Shown one piece after another: positions 32,702 through 41,833 of a DNA stretch of 48,011 bases. Origin of the DNA: Bacteroidales bacterium. Its GTDB lineage: Bacteria; Bacteroidota; Bacteroidia; Bacteroidales; P3. The notes under the pieces are model-generated. The model did not search any database. It was not told the origin of the DNA and saw only the letters and a list, made by a program, of their open reading frames with translations. How positions within the stretch are numbered: the stretch's first letter is position 1; each line of letters begins with the position of its first letter. The translations under genes and the position numbers were made by a program. The stretch is from the NCBI GenBank assembly GCA_009785425.1, contig WQWI01000014.1, forward strand, positions 1-48,011, written 5' to 3'.

Positions 32702-34462
32702 TTATAATGTTATTCCAAAAATAAATTCAAATTTACGTTTCCATTCGGCAGGTATATCTGCTATAGTTGCCCATTGGCTGGTATGAAGAAAAACCTGAAA
32801 TGGTTTGTCGCTTGCAGGGGCAATATATCCTAAACTATCCTCCACATTTTCGTGATTTAATATTAGCCGCGCAGCGTCATTTACAGCGTCTGCAATTGGT
32901 TGATTGAATACAGCTGCTCCTACAATACCTTGGTCTCTATCGTGCATAACATATGGGAAGATATGCAAATCGTGTAAATATTTAACCAAAGAAATAATTG
33001 AAGCTTTTCCTCTTGCTCTAACTATTTGTGTTCTTGCTAATATTTCTTTACGTAGATTTTCAGGAATAATCTTGAGTGTGTTTTTAATTGCTAAAAGTTC
33101 TGTGTCTCCCTCGACAATAATAACTCTTTCTGCAAAAAACACTCTTGAAACCTCATCGTCAAATAGTTGAAGCATTTTAACTCTCCGTTTATCATCTTCT
33201 GGTAGTTGAGCAAAGACGGACGTTAAACCATAATTTGCGCATGAAATAGCATCATCCGCGGTGTAAATCATTTTAGTTAAACTCAAAGGCTCTTGTGTTA
33301 AATCTATCATCCACGGCGAATGTGTAGTGCAAACAATTTGGTCGGTACTGCCCAAAGCATAAATTGTATCTCTCAATAAATTAGCTGCTGCCGGATGCAA
33401 GTAAATTTCCGGTTCTTCAAAGGCTACAAGAATTGGTCTCGTTTCCAAATTTTTTTCCTTTCTCAAGTTTGAATGGTAACGAAGCATAGCAAATGCTGTC
33501 GTTCGTATCAAGCCTGTTCCTTGTTTTTCAATTTTGGTGCTAACGTTTGAAAATAATGAAACCTCGTATTTTGGCTTAAGAATATCATTTAAGTTTTGAA
33601 GGTTTGGTTTTATCTCAATTCCGCAAGCTGGAAAAACAGAGGCAATAATATTATTTACATCAATAGTTAGGCTCTTTATTAATGACCCTTCTGTTTCAGG
33701 GCTCATTTGCGTTTCAAGTTCAGTTAATTTTGCTTGAATTTCAGATGCAAGATTAGTTTGATTGAGTAAGTCTTCAAACAATAAAGAAAGACATTCGCTT
33801 AAAACAGAACTTCCTTTGTCTTTGTAATCTAAGTCGCTAATATTTACCAAAGAAGGGATTCTAATTACTCTTGGCAATTTAGAATTCACATTTGAAGGAA
33901 AACCTCCTGGATTTTCTTCAAAAACAGGTTCTTGATCGGTGTGATACTCAAATACTTCAGTGAAGTCTTTTTCCCAACCTTTTGGAAGTTTATCGCCTAT
34001 ACTTAAATTTGCGAATCTATCGGAAATCACGTTCTGCTCAATTCCATTATCAAGCAAATCTTTTACTGTTTTCGCTGCACTAAATTCTGCCTTTATATTG
34101 TATGGAAAAGTAATGCTTTCAATTTTGGGTTTGGTAACAGATGTAATTTTATAAGTCTTCTTGTAAGTAAATTTACCGTCTATTACTCTGCCCTTAAAAC
34201 CTCTGCTTTGTGCAGTTTCAGCCGAAATATTAGAAAAAGCACCTTCTAATTCTATTGTTTCTGCTCTTGTTCCATCAGTAGATTGTCGGAAGTCGGCTTC
34301 GGATATTTTTTCTGTCTTTAGCGAAAGTAATGCATCAATTGCATCAATAACAGAAGTTTTACCGCAATTGTTAGAGCCAATTACAAATGATGATGAAGCA
34401 AATGTCAACTCTGCCTCTTCTATTCTTCTAAAATTTTTAATTTTTAGTCTTTCAAGTTTCAT
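32702..34462 (-). CDS. OLD-family ATPase/TOPRIM nuclease
   Basis: The 586-residue protein has an SMC/RecF-like ATPase half with Walker A GSNNCGKTS at residues 29-37, and the signature/Walker B region VAFEEPEIYLHPAAA near 350 with CTTHSPWMIDLT after it. The C-terminal TOPRIM domain starts RVIIVEGDTE near residue 445 and has HDRDQG near 510. The layout is that of OLD-family nucleases, including the GajA subunit of Gabija. No UvrD-like GajB partner is adjacent. It sits between an HTH regulator (one base apart) and the methyltransferase, so it is an accessory nuclease of an R-M cassette or a separate defence gene carried with it. Confidence 0.9.
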   Translation of the reverse strand: MKLERLKIKNFRRIEEAELTFASSSFVIGSNNCGKTSVIDAIDALLSLKTEKISEADFRQSTDGTRAETIELEGAFSNISAETAQSRGFKGRVIDGKFTYKKTYKITSVTKPKIESITFPYNIKAEFSAAKTVKDLLDNGIEQNVISDRFANLSIGDKLPKGWEKDFTEVFEYHTDQEPVFEENPGGFPSNVNSKLPRVIRIPSLVNISDLDYKDKGSSVLSECLSLLFEDLLNQTNLASEIQAKLTELETQMSPETEGSLIKSLTIDVNNIIASVFPACGIEIKPNLQNLNDILKPKYEVSLFSNVSTKIEKQGTGLIRTTAFAMLRYHSNLRKEKNLETRPILVAFEEPEIYLHPAAANLLRDTIYALGSTDQIVCTTHSPWMIDLTQEPLSLTKMIYTADDAISCANYGLTSVFAQLPEDDKRRVKMLQLFDDEVSRVFFAERVIIVEGDTELLAIKNTLKIIPENLRKEILARTQIVRARGKASIISLVKYLHDLHIFPYVMHDRDQGIVGAAVFNQPIADAVNDAARLILNHENVEDSLGYIAPASDKPFQVFLHTSQWATIADIPAEWKRKFEFIFGITL

Positions 34463-34463
34463 A

Positions 34464-34670
34464 TTATTTTTCTTTTGATGAAATAAGTAACTTTCTTATA
34501 TCAATGTTTAACGTTTTGGCTATTTCTAAAAGTGTTTCCAGTGATGGCTGTGATTCGTTTGTACACCAACGTGATACTGTTGCTTCATTTTTTCCTAATG
34601 ATTCCGCAAGCCATTTTCCTGTACGTTTTTGCTCTACAAGCACAACTTTTAGTCTATTAATTTGCTCCAT
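34464..34670 (-). CDS. HTH (XRE-type) regulator, candidate R-M controller
   Basis: The 68-residue protein starts MEQINRLKVVLVEQKRTGKW and contains the Cro/C1-type helix-turn-helix LAESLGKNEATVSRWCTNES, followed by PSLETLLEIAKTLNI. Small XRE proteins at the head of R-M operons are often controller (C) proteins. The longer frame to 34697 begins at a TTG inside the promoter box, so the ATG at 34670 is used. It leads a four-gene operon with the OLD nuclease, methyltransferase and PstI-type endonuclease. Confidence 0.85.
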   Translation of the reverse strand: MEQINRLKVVLVEQKRTGKWLAESLGKNEATVSRWCTNESQPSLETLLEIAKTLNIDIRKLLISSKEK

Positions 34671-34693
34671 TCGTTTGAATATTGATATAATTT

Positions 34694-34702
34694 GCAAAGA
34701 TA
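34694..34702 (-). promoter_or_regulatory. Cassette-borne -7 promoter box
   Basis: TATCTTTGC on the minus strand lies 23 bases before the HTH gene start and 88 bases inside the cassette from site C. The R-M cassette thus brings its own promoter. Confidence 0.65.
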
Positions 34703-34790
34703 TTGATTTTTTCTTATGTGTAGATAATGTTTTCTCGTAAAGTTTTCAACAATGTTACGTTCATTGTTCGTACTGCGCTCCCCGCATGAC

Positions 34791-34915
34791 GGCTAACGAG
34801 CAAGGGCTTGGCGCAGGCGGGGCTTCCACTGCCGCTCGGACGGGCGCAAAACTTGCAAGTTTGCACAAACTTTCGGGCGAGTTACTGCCCCGCTTGCGCC
34901 AAACCCAAGTTACAG
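34791..34915 (-). repeat. attC-like site C
   Basis: Minus-strand R'' CTGTAAC complements R' of site D (GTTACAG) at 7 of 7 bases. R' is GTTAGCC, complementary to R'' of site B. The 20-position arms are the same as in site B. The unpaired spacers between R and L arms are unequal (2 and about 6 bases), as in known attC sites. Confidence 0.88.
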
Positions 34916-34977
34916 GCAGGTCTTTTTGGTTTTTGACATTTATAAACAGATGTATAGGATTAATTTTTATGCCAATA

Positions 34978-35922
34978 TTAAACACTTTTCAAGATGTTAT
35001 CTAACTTTTTAATCTCAAAAACATTAACGCCAAGTTTGTTAAATATTAACTCCTCTGCCCTTAGTCTGTCTTTTTCACTATAATAACTCGCCATCCATTG
35101 TGTATTTGAAGGTACGTTTTCCTTAATTTTTAAGAAATAAGGCTCATCGATTTCATTCATTGAATGCCCTAAAATGTATATTTTTTGAATTTTTTCAAGT
35201 GTACTGAAGAAAAGTTGATTTTTGCGTATGATAGAATTAACATCCTTATAAACACTCCTCAACGCATGATTGATTTCATCTTTCACCCCCAATGCTCTTG
35301 TATCTTCATTTTTGTAAATAAACGATGTTATATCAGGGTTTCCAAATTCAATTTCTCTATCGGTATTTCCATGTATGTGCAAAATGTTTTCTGTAGCAAT
35401 TTTGTATGTATTTTCAAGTAAATTTGTATAATTGAAACTCAAATACAACGCATTTTGTGGAATATAATATAGTGGTTTTTTGGCTAACTCTATGGATTTG
35501 ACCCATTCACAAAAATGGCTTTTAAGTCTATATAGCCAAAAAAAATCTTCTTCTAAATAGTGTTGGAATCCTTGTTGGTTGAATATATCTCGCATTAAAT
35601 CTGCCACTGTTTCGCATCTTCTGTTGCCATCATCATATTCAACAAAATCGTCAGTCAGATTAATTATTGTGCTTGAATATTCTGTTAAATATGATGAATG
35701 CTCATAAAACTTCTCTTTATAATCAATGTTTTTTAATAATCTTGTATTTTCTTCTAAATTTGCCCAAAGCATTTCTCCATAGCAATTTAGACTACCTTCC
35801 ATTCTTGCAACATATTCCTTATGAGCGAACCTATTGAGCCAATCTCTAAAATCGTGATAGCGAGTTTTCATCTCATGTGCCAAATCAAAGCCATTACCAA
35901 TAACTAACAGTTCATTTGCCAT
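34978..35922 (-). CDS. AbiH-like abortive-infection protein
   Basis: The 314-residue product begins ANELLVIGNGFDLAHEMKTR followed by YHDF, the AbiH family opening. SFNYTNLLENTYKI near residue 180 and ILHIHGN after it are also typical, and the C-terminal IYILGHSMNEIDEPYF is the second conserved block. AbiH of lactococci aborts phage infection by an unknown mechanism. The ATG at 35922 is used, since the frame upstream overlaps the end of the other AbiH gene. It lies 19 bases after that gene and is the last gene of the cassette. Confidence 0.85.
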   Translation of the reverse strand: MANELLVIGNGFDLAHEMKTRYHDFRDWLNRFAHKEYVARMEGSLNCYGEMLWANLEENTRLLKNIDYKEKFYEHSSYLTEYSSTIINLTDDFVEYDDGNRRCETVADLMRDIFNQQGFQHYLEEDFFWLYRLKSHFCEWVKSIELAKKPLYYIPQNALYLSFNYTNLLENTYKIATENILHIHGNTDREIEFGNPDITSFIYKNEDTRALGVKDEINHALRSVYKDVNSIIRKNQLFFSTLEKIQKIYILGHSMNEIDEPYFLKIKENVPSNTQWMASYYSEKDRLRAEELIFNKLGVNVFEIKKLDNILKSV

Positions 35923-35941
35923 TTTTTCAACCCTTGTTTTT

Positions 35942-37387
35942 TTAATCAATATGAAATGTATCAAACTGTCCGATAAACCCACTTGCCTTTATTTTTCCTT
36001 TAAAAATCTCGTGTTCTTTAATATCAAAGTCATTGAGATACCACATTACATTAGAAGTGTCTCCAATACTATTACATATTTTTGACACATAAGGCATATC
36101 GACATCACCAAACGAAAAACCGTATGAATAAATATTATTAACACCTTCCAATTTGTCAAAAAACAATTTATTATTTGCTATGCACTGATTAACAGGTTTT
36201 TTAGTTATATTATAAGCAGTGCTAACTACATTTTCAACATTTGAATCGAAAGTTTCTCGACCATGACCAAATATCAAATCATCTGAATTTAAACTATTTA
36301 AATTTTTTGCACCTCGCGACACTCCGTGAATATAGCAAATATTGTTTTCTGGAATACCATAAATAAGTTCAAGCGTTTGTGTATAATTAAATGAAAAAAA
36401 GCAGGTTTTGGTACGATTGAAGATTTGTGATAATTGCGTTTTTGGCACAAGATGTCTGTCAGAAGTTGATTGAGAGTGTATGCGACTTAAATTTTCTTTT
36501 AGTATAGCATCTTTTATAGTGAATGACAATTCAAGTCCATTTTGTTTTTTTGTAATACGTGGTCGCAAGGCAGAAAGCATTTCATCGCTAACTATTTGAT
36601 GTTCAAAAGCGATTTGAGTGAAGAGTATCCAGGAGTGAAACAATTCAGAAACATTATAAAATAAAGACGTAAAAAAAATTTCAACACAGGTTTTATATTT
36701 ATCATTAGATTCCAATTTCTTGAATAAATCAAAAACCATTTCAAAATTATAAACACCTATAGACTCTTCAAGATTCTTCCAACCTTCTCCTTCCTTAACA
36801 TTATCTATCATTTTTATAAAAAGACGCAATGTTAACCAAAAAGGAGCCTTATCTGCACCAACACCACTTTGGAAAGTTTTCATTGCGATATTGCCAAATT
36901 CGCTTTCCATTGTTTGCCAAAAAACAAAACTGTTATTATTCAGATTTGTGTTGTGAGTAATTATACCTGTTTCAGGTTCAAGCGTCGCAATGAATTGTCT
37001 GATGGCTTTAGATTCATTGTTCTCTCTTGTGTAGTATTGACCTGAACCATGTTTTATCCATTGTACAATTCTGTCTGCATCGTCATGAAATTTCATTATT
37101 TCATCAAGTTGATCTAACGCAGTCATTCCAGTTGAACTATCCTTCAACTGAATTAAATTGGCGATTTCGGATAATGCGTTCATCATTGCCGGAATAACAA
37201 TACTCTCAAAATGATATTTGATTTTATCATCTTTCAATAGATTGCAATCTTCAGAAATTGATACCTCTCCCATTTTTGCACATTCTTCCTTTTCAATTTG
37301 AACCAAAAAATTGCGAAAATCACGATAGCTGGTTTTCAGTCCATGTGCAAGATCAAAACCGTTGCCTATGATAAATAGATTAGCCAT
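35942..37387 (-). CDS. AbiH-like protein, longer paralogue
   Basis: The 481-residue protein begins ANLFIIGNGFDLAHGLKTSY, then RDFRNFL, close to the N-terminus of its neighbour. FSFNYTQTLELIYGI near residue 345, ICYIHGVSRG and the C-terminal IYSYGFSFGDVDMPYV are the same AbiH blocks. A larger insertion in the middle (about residues 60-330) makes it longer. Its start overlaps the stop of the pentapeptide-like gene by one base (TAATG), so these are translationally coupled. It is presumably a phage-defence effector or sensor; which is not known. Confidence 0.85.
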   Translation of the reverse strand: MANLFIIGNGFDLAHGLKTSYRDFRNFLVQIEKEECAKMGEVSISEDCNLLKDDKIKYHFESIVIPAMMNALSEIANLIQLKDSSTGMTALDQLDEIMKFHDDADRIVQWIKHGSGQYYTRENNESKAIRQFIATLEPETGIITHNTNLNNNSFVFWQTMESEFGNIAMKTFQSGVGADKAPFWLTLRLFIKMIDNVKEGEGWKNLEESIGVYNFEMVFDLFKKLESNDKYKTCVEIFFTSLFYNVSELFHSWILFTQIAFEHQIVSDEMLSALRPRITKKQNGLELSFTIKDAILKENLSRIHSQSTSDRHLVPKTQLSQIFNRTKTCFFSFNYTQTLELIYGIPENNICYIHGVSRGAKNLNSLNSDDLIFGHGRETFDSNVENVVSTAYNITKKPVNQCIANNKLFFDKLEGVNNIYSYGFSFGDVDMPYVSKICNSIGDTSNVMWYLNDFDIKEHEIFKGKIKASGFIGQFDTFHID

Positions 37388-39228
37388 TAAAGATTAAGGT
37401 GTTTAGAAATATTTGCTCCCCAAGTTCCCCAAATTGTAGCCAAATCTCCAACAGTGTTTAATGTTGCACTTATTCCATTGAAAATGTCTTTTAGAATACT
37501 TTTCCCCTTTCTTTTTTCTTTTGGCAAATTTGCTTGTTCAGAAATTTCGATTAATCGCACAAATACTTCTTCCTTAATTTGCTCATTTAATTCTTCCGAT
37601 AGCAAGACAGCATTTTTTATTTTTTCTATACTTTCTGCAATATCATTTGCTCCACTTTGTTGTAATTGACTAATGGAATTTTCGATTTTATTCACATTAC
37701 CTGTATTTAGAACCCCTATAGTTCCCGAATTTGTGATGTTATTTGTTATCATATTGTAATTGTTGCTGATTTTAATTGTTATTATTTTTTTTCCTTCTTC
37801 ATCAATATATGGTAATACTTTTGATATTCTGCTAATTTTATCCTCTGTCAAAAGACCTGCCATTTTCCGAAAAGCCATTTTTAACATCGCACTATCTTTT
37901 GAAATGATACTATCTATGATAGATATGTTTTTCTCTGCCATATCGTTTTTATCAATAGAATTAATAGAAGTCGTTAAAAAATCTTTTGTTTTTCGTTTTA
38001 ATTGTAACTCAAAATCCTCTATTGTTATATCTTCATCTGTGTAATAAAATAATTCAATATAATATCTTGTTCTATTTACAATATCAACGCCTAAATTCCA
38101 ACCATTTGCATTGAAATAATTAACAAATGAATTTGCTAATTCTACAACAAGACCGTAATTGTTTTTGTCGGTGTTGATTTTAAAGATAGGGGATTGAACT
38201 CGATACTTTATACACCCTTTGCCGATTTTTACTTTATCGGATTTTTGCAATTTTAAGAGGTTATCTTTTTCTTTTATCGGTGAAATATCAACATTTTCAA
38301 AAATAATAACTCCGTCAAGGTCTTCCTCTTGTACGTCAATGTGCATTGTGTTATTGAACATTTTACTTGAAGTATCAGCATATTTAAAAGATACAACTCC
38401 TTTAAATTTATTTACTTCAATACGAGTTTCGTTGTTAAAAATTGCGTTGTTAAAGATGACTTCGCCGTGAAATTCGCAACTTGCTATATATAGCATTTCA
38501 TCAAAGACGCAATATTCAAAATTTACCTTATCTTCAAAACAGAGATTCGTTAAGAAAATTGTTGATTGTGTATCAAATACTGCATTATCGAAAAAAACTT
38601 CTCCTTGAAATTTAGTAGCGAAAATTTCAAAATTCTCATATAGTTTCATATTGCTAAATTCAGCAAAAGTAACGATTGCATTTTCACATCCTTCTTTTGC
38701 TTCTACAATGATTCCACCATACAAATAACACCCTACTAAATTTATATTACTTATGCAAAAAGTGGATAAGTAAAATGATTTTTTAAACTCGCTACCGTTG
38801 AAATACCAAGAAGTTTTTGGTGTGTCAATATCATCAATAATCAATTTATCATAAAAAAGACCCTCTGCCATTTTTAAGCAAATATGATTATCAAAACGTA
38901 GTTGTCTTATGGAAATTGTAGGTTCATCTGTTTCTAGTGTTTTGCCAATCCATTTAACACCCTGAATGTCAAAATTTAAAATCCCACTTTGACTTTTAAA
39001 TTCTCCTTTGTCAAAACGATTAATTATATCGAATAACTTATCTAAATACTCTGAAAAATTGTTTTGTTGTTTCCATTCGATACTATCACTGTGAAATATA
39101 CAAAAACCAGAATCATCTAAAGGCAAAACTACTTTTTCTTCCAAGAAAGAAAAGTAATTTTGAATCTGACACGGCGTAGTATCTATCACCACACCATTTT
39201 CTTCTTCGTGATATATATATTTGCACAT
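37387..39228 (-). CDS. Pentapeptide-like protein with C-terminal NTGN module
   Basis: The 613-residue protein has a divergent beta-helical middle (about residues 150-330) with repeats such as VTFAEFSN, EVFFDNAVFDTQ, FEYCVFDEM and EVIFNNAIFNNE, like pentapeptide-repeat proteins. The C-terminal part starts NNITNSGTIGVLNTGNVNKI near residue 505, continues with a charged helical segment (LPKEKRKGKSILKDIFNGIS) and ends in a hydrophobic LATIWGTWGANISK. This tail resembles modules shared by many predicted defence proteins. It is the first gene of an operon with two AbiH-like genes. I infer a sensing or scaffold role; no catalytic motif is visible. Confidence 0.7.
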   Translation of the reverse strand: MCKYIYHEEENGVVIDTTPCQIQNYFSFLEEKVVLPLDDSGFCIFHSDSIEWKQQNNFSEYLDKLFDIINRFDKGEFKSQSGILNFDIQGVKWIGKTLETDEPTISIRQLRFDNHICLKMAEGLFYDKLIIDDIDTPKTSWYFNGSEFKKSFYLSTFCISNINLVGCYLYGGIIVEAKEGCENAIVTFAEFSNMKLYENFEIFATKFQGEVFFDNAVFDTQSTIFLTNLCFEDKVNFEYCVFDEMLYIASCEFHGEVIFNNAIFNNETRIEVNKFKGVVSFKYADTSSKMFNNTMHIDVQEEDLDGVIIFENVDISPIKEKDNLLKLQKSDKVKIGKGCIKYRVQSPIFKINTDKNNYGLVVELANSFVNYFNANGWNLGVDIVNRTRYYIELFYYTDEDITIEDFELQLKRKTKDFLTTSINSIDKNDMAEKNISIIDSIISKDSAMLKMAFRKMAGLLTEDKISRISKVLPYIDEEGKKIITIKISNNYNMITNNITNSGTIGVLNTGNVNKIENSISQLQQSGANDIAESIEKIKNAVLLSEELNEQIKEEVFVRLIEISEQANLPKEKRKGKSILKDIFNGISATLNTVGDLATIWGTWGANISKHLNL

Positions 39229-39312
39229 ACTTTAATCTATATTTTGAATGTTATTTTCTCTTTTATAATTCGGTATTTCACGTAACTCTCAACCTTATTT
39301 TCGTCGTGTTCG

Positions 39313-39423
39313 CCACCCGTAGGGTGGTGGGTGGGCAAAGCCGAAAAATGGCGAAGCCCATTTTTGGGCGAGGAGTTGGCGATGCGGTGTGAGCGCAGCG
39401 AACACGGCAAAAGCCAATTATCT
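39313..39423 (+). repeat. Structured leader element, copy 1
   Basis: This stretch is homologous to 43122-43235. It has CCACCC/GGGTGG, AAAAATGG/CCATTTTT and CGGTGT/ACACGG stems in a row and ends GGCAAAAGCCAA. It lies between attC site D and the first gene of its cassette. It may be a structured RNA or a dispersed repeat. A -7 box TATCTTTGC at 39430-39438 on the plus strand follows it, pointing toward site D. With site D it fills most of the 488-base gap 39229-39716. Confidence 0.65.
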
Positions 39424-39545
39424 AAAAAATATCTTTGCACCATTCTTCCTCTTGTTTCTTATTTCTGTCATTCATTTATCACGCTATCGTTGTCTGCAAC
39501 GCTCTGTCTTTTCGCTTCCCAATCGCACTGCGCTTCCCGACTTGT

Positions 39546-39672
39546 CTGTAACGTCCCAGCGGCTTGGCGAGGTAGCGGCTTCACAAAGGTTCGTGCGGGG
39601 TAGTAACTTCCAAATTCGCACTGCCGTTTTTGCGGGGCTAATGCCGCTATCTTGCCAAACCGCCTGTTAGAG
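39546..39672 (-). repeat. attC-like site D
   Basis: Minus-strand R'' CTCTAAC complements R' of site E (GTTAGAG), extending to 13 of 14 bases. R' is GTTACAG. The inner arms GGCGGTTTGGCAAG and GCCAAGCCGC have the same form as in the other sites. Confidence 0.85.
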
Positions 39673-39716
39673 GCAGTGCTTGCTGTGTATCTCATTTATA
39701 TTCAATTACTTGCTTT

Positions 39717-41105
39717 TCAAAACTTCAATTTTTTTATCTGTCTTAGTGTTCCGTTATTTTCACTTTCAGAATCAATTTGAACTTCATTATTTACATTATC
39801 ATTCTTGAATTTTGAGTCGGATAAAGTTTTTACAGTAGTTACAGCCGCTAATAAAAAAGTTAATACACCTAAAATTATCATCCATATTGTCAAATGTTTC
39901 ATTTTTTTGTTTAAATTCAACGAATAATTTGATATTTTTTGAGATGTGTACAAAGAGTGTATTTGATAGGATTCTTTTGTTATAGCCATTAAATTTTCTA
40001 TTCTCAATACATCAATAGCCCTAATGAATACTTCATTGAAAAAAGAATGATTTATATCTCTCTGTATCAAATATTTGTCGCTAAAAATATCCGACAACCG
40101 TGCTATGTCTCCTAAAAAAGATTCTATTTCGTCATTTTTTCTCTTATTCTTATCTTGTGCTAGTTTTACAAGTTTATTGCTAAAATCATTCCTGTTTTTA
40201 TTAATCCAAATATTTAAATACTTTAAACAGGTTTCTTGTTGCAACAAAATTTCAAACACTAATTTAGCGTCAGAGAAAAAAGCAATATTGTATTTGTTCG
40301 TTTTTGCTTCAGGGTGATGTCTAATAAATCGTTCTTTATTAACTATCCATAATTCATCATCTCTATTACCAAAATTTGTTGAAAAAAAATTGTCCAATTT
40401 TTCAATATCATAAGAGTTATAATTGTAGGACATTCTGGTAAATCCTGCTAATTGTTTTATTAAATCATAATCTCCCGACTTGAGTATATCCTTTATTTTG
40501 AATGTGGTCTTCTTGTTTCCATTATATACAGAATAATCAAAATCAATTATTTCATATTGGTGTAAAAACATATCAAACTCACTTTCAGGTATTTTTTCAA
40601 AACTTAGTTCTTTAACGTGTGCATTCCAGCAATCTATAAAACTGTTCATGTAATCATACAATTTCTCTTTTACAGTTTTTTTGTAATCAGAATAATTGTT
40701 AATCAAATCTTGTACATTACTTTTACTATTATCTAAGTTACAACTAATATTGATTGTTATTGACATTTTAGGGCTTATTCTAATTCCTTGAAAATTAAAA
40801 ACCAAATCCTTTACTTTATATTGTGTAGGATTTATTGATGCAAAAAATAATGGCATTAAATTATACGCAAAATAATTGGAAAAAGTGTGTCTGCTGACTC
40901 TATCTGTTTTTGAGTATTCAGATTCATCATAAATGGGTTTTGTGAAGCCATAAGATTCTGGGTTTAACATTTTTGTTTTTACTTTACCTAAAAAATCCTC
41001 AACACCTCGAAAAGAATTTATGTTACATGACTTTGATGCTATATTTCCACAATCAATACCAAATAAATCTGTTAAACGAAAACCTGTAATTTGTAAATTA
41101 GCCAT
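39717..41105 (-). CDS. Unknown protein with one C-terminal membrane segment
   Basis: I do not recognise this 462-residue protein. It is mostly soluble and Asn/Lys-rich, with a single hydrophobic helix near residues 412-432 (HLTIWMIILGVLTFLLAA) and a short polar tail. It has no signal peptide, so the long N-terminal part is likely cytoplasmic and tail-anchored. It begins 8 bases inside the end of the acyltransferase gene, so the two are translationally coupled. It is the last gene of the four-gene cassette. A membrane effector of a defence system or a scaffold for the three enzymes are both possible, and neither is shown. Confidence 0.75.
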   Translation of the reverse strand: MANLQITGFRLTDLFGIDCGNIASKSCNINSFRGVEDFLGKVKTKMLNPESYGFTKPIYDESEYSKTDRVSRHTFSNYFAYNLMPLFFASINPTQYKVKDLVFNFQGIRISPKMSITINISCNLDNSKSNVQDLINNYSDYKKTVKEKLYDYMNSFIDCWNAHVKELSFEKIPESEFDMFLHQYEIIDFDYSVYNGNKKTTFKIKDILKSGDYDLIKQLAGFTRMSYNYNSYDIEKLDNFFSTNFGNRDDELWIVNKERFIRHHPEAKTNKYNIAFFSDAKLVFEILLQQETCLKYLNIWINKNRNDFSNKLVKLAQDKNKRKNDEIESFLGDIARLSDIFSDKYLIQRDINHSFFNEVFIRAIDVLRIENLMAITKESYQIHSLYTSQKISNYSLNLNKKMKHLTIWMIILGVLTFLLAAVTTVKTLSDSKFKNDNVNNEVQIDSESENNGTLRQIKKLKF

Positions 41106-41820
41106 TGATTTTATTTAATAATTGTTGATACTCTTCTTCTTTTCTCATTCTCGCAAACTTTGCAGGATTACCTGAATATAATCCGAATTTTTCAGTAGAT
41201 TTTGTTACCACAGAATTAGAAGATACTAAGGTAAAATCATCGATTGTTATGTCTCCAATAATAACGGCTTCTCTTCCTATAACAACGCCATTTCCTATTT
41301 TAGGTGCTTTTTCTATATAACCACCGAATCCAATATTATATTTATGTACAGTATGCCCATAAACAGAGGAATATTCCCCAATAATTGTTCGGTCGCAAAT
41401 TGTTCCTGCTAACCGACAGCCATTTCCAACACGCACTTCTCGTTTAAATTCTGTATTAACAAAAACATACACATCATTTCCAAAAGCACAATTCTCTCGA
41501 ATAACAACGCCGTGACCACAATCAAAATTATCTCCAATGATAGAACCAGTATATATTATGCAGTTACTCCGTATTATAGAGTTTTTGCCTATGGCAACTT
41601 TGTGCTTTGATACGGAATCGTAATGTTCATATAGATTTGCATTTATGTTTTTATCAATATTTTGAAGTTCTTCCCAACTTGGATGTCCTATTACTACATT
41701 ATTTTCGATGATACAATTATCTCCGATAACTGTGTTGCCATATATGTAAGAATTGTTTCCTATTAATACATTTGTTCCAATCTTACATTTAGGTGAAATA
41801 TATGTGTTGTTATGATTCAT
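41098..41820 (-). CDS. Left-handed beta-helix acyl/acetyltransferase
   Basis: The 240-residue protein opens NHNNTYISPKCKIGTNVLIG and shows many hexapeptide turns: NVLIGN, NTVIGD, NVVIGH, GSIIGD, GVVIRE and NGVVIG. These form the LbH fold of sugar and nucleotide-sugar N-acetyltransferases. The later EKFGLYSGNPAKFARMRKEE is the usual C-terminal G-N-P-A motif. The ATG at 41820 is chosen because the frame upstream overlaps the NUDIX gene. It probably acylates a small molecule or sugar made within the cassette. It is coupled to the downstream unknown gene. Confidence 0.88.
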   Translation of the reverse strand: MNHNNTYISPKCKIGTNVLIGNNSYIYGNTVIGDNCIIENNVVIGHPSWEELQNIDKNINANLYEHYDSVSKHKVAIGKNSIIRSNCIIYTGSIIGDNFDCGHGVVIRENCAFGNDVYVFVNTEFKREVRVGNGCRLAGTICDRTIIGEYSSVYGHTVHKYNIGFGGYIEKAPKIGNGVVIGREAVIIGDITIDDFTLVSSNSVVTKSTEKFGLYSGNPAKFARMRKEEEYQQLLNKING

Positions 41821-41833
41821 CTGTATAGTAAAT

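Noticed and set aside
32702-34462. Gabija (GajA/GajB) system
   Set aside because: The OLD-family protein fits GajA in layout, but no UvrD/Rep-like GajB gene is present. The neighbours form an R-M system.
39331-39603. Plus-strand frames with a shared MRCERSEHGKSQ-like stretch (also at 43140-43421)
   Set aside because: The similarity comes from the structured repeat in the DNA. Downstream the frames diverge and read through an attC site, so they are not genes.
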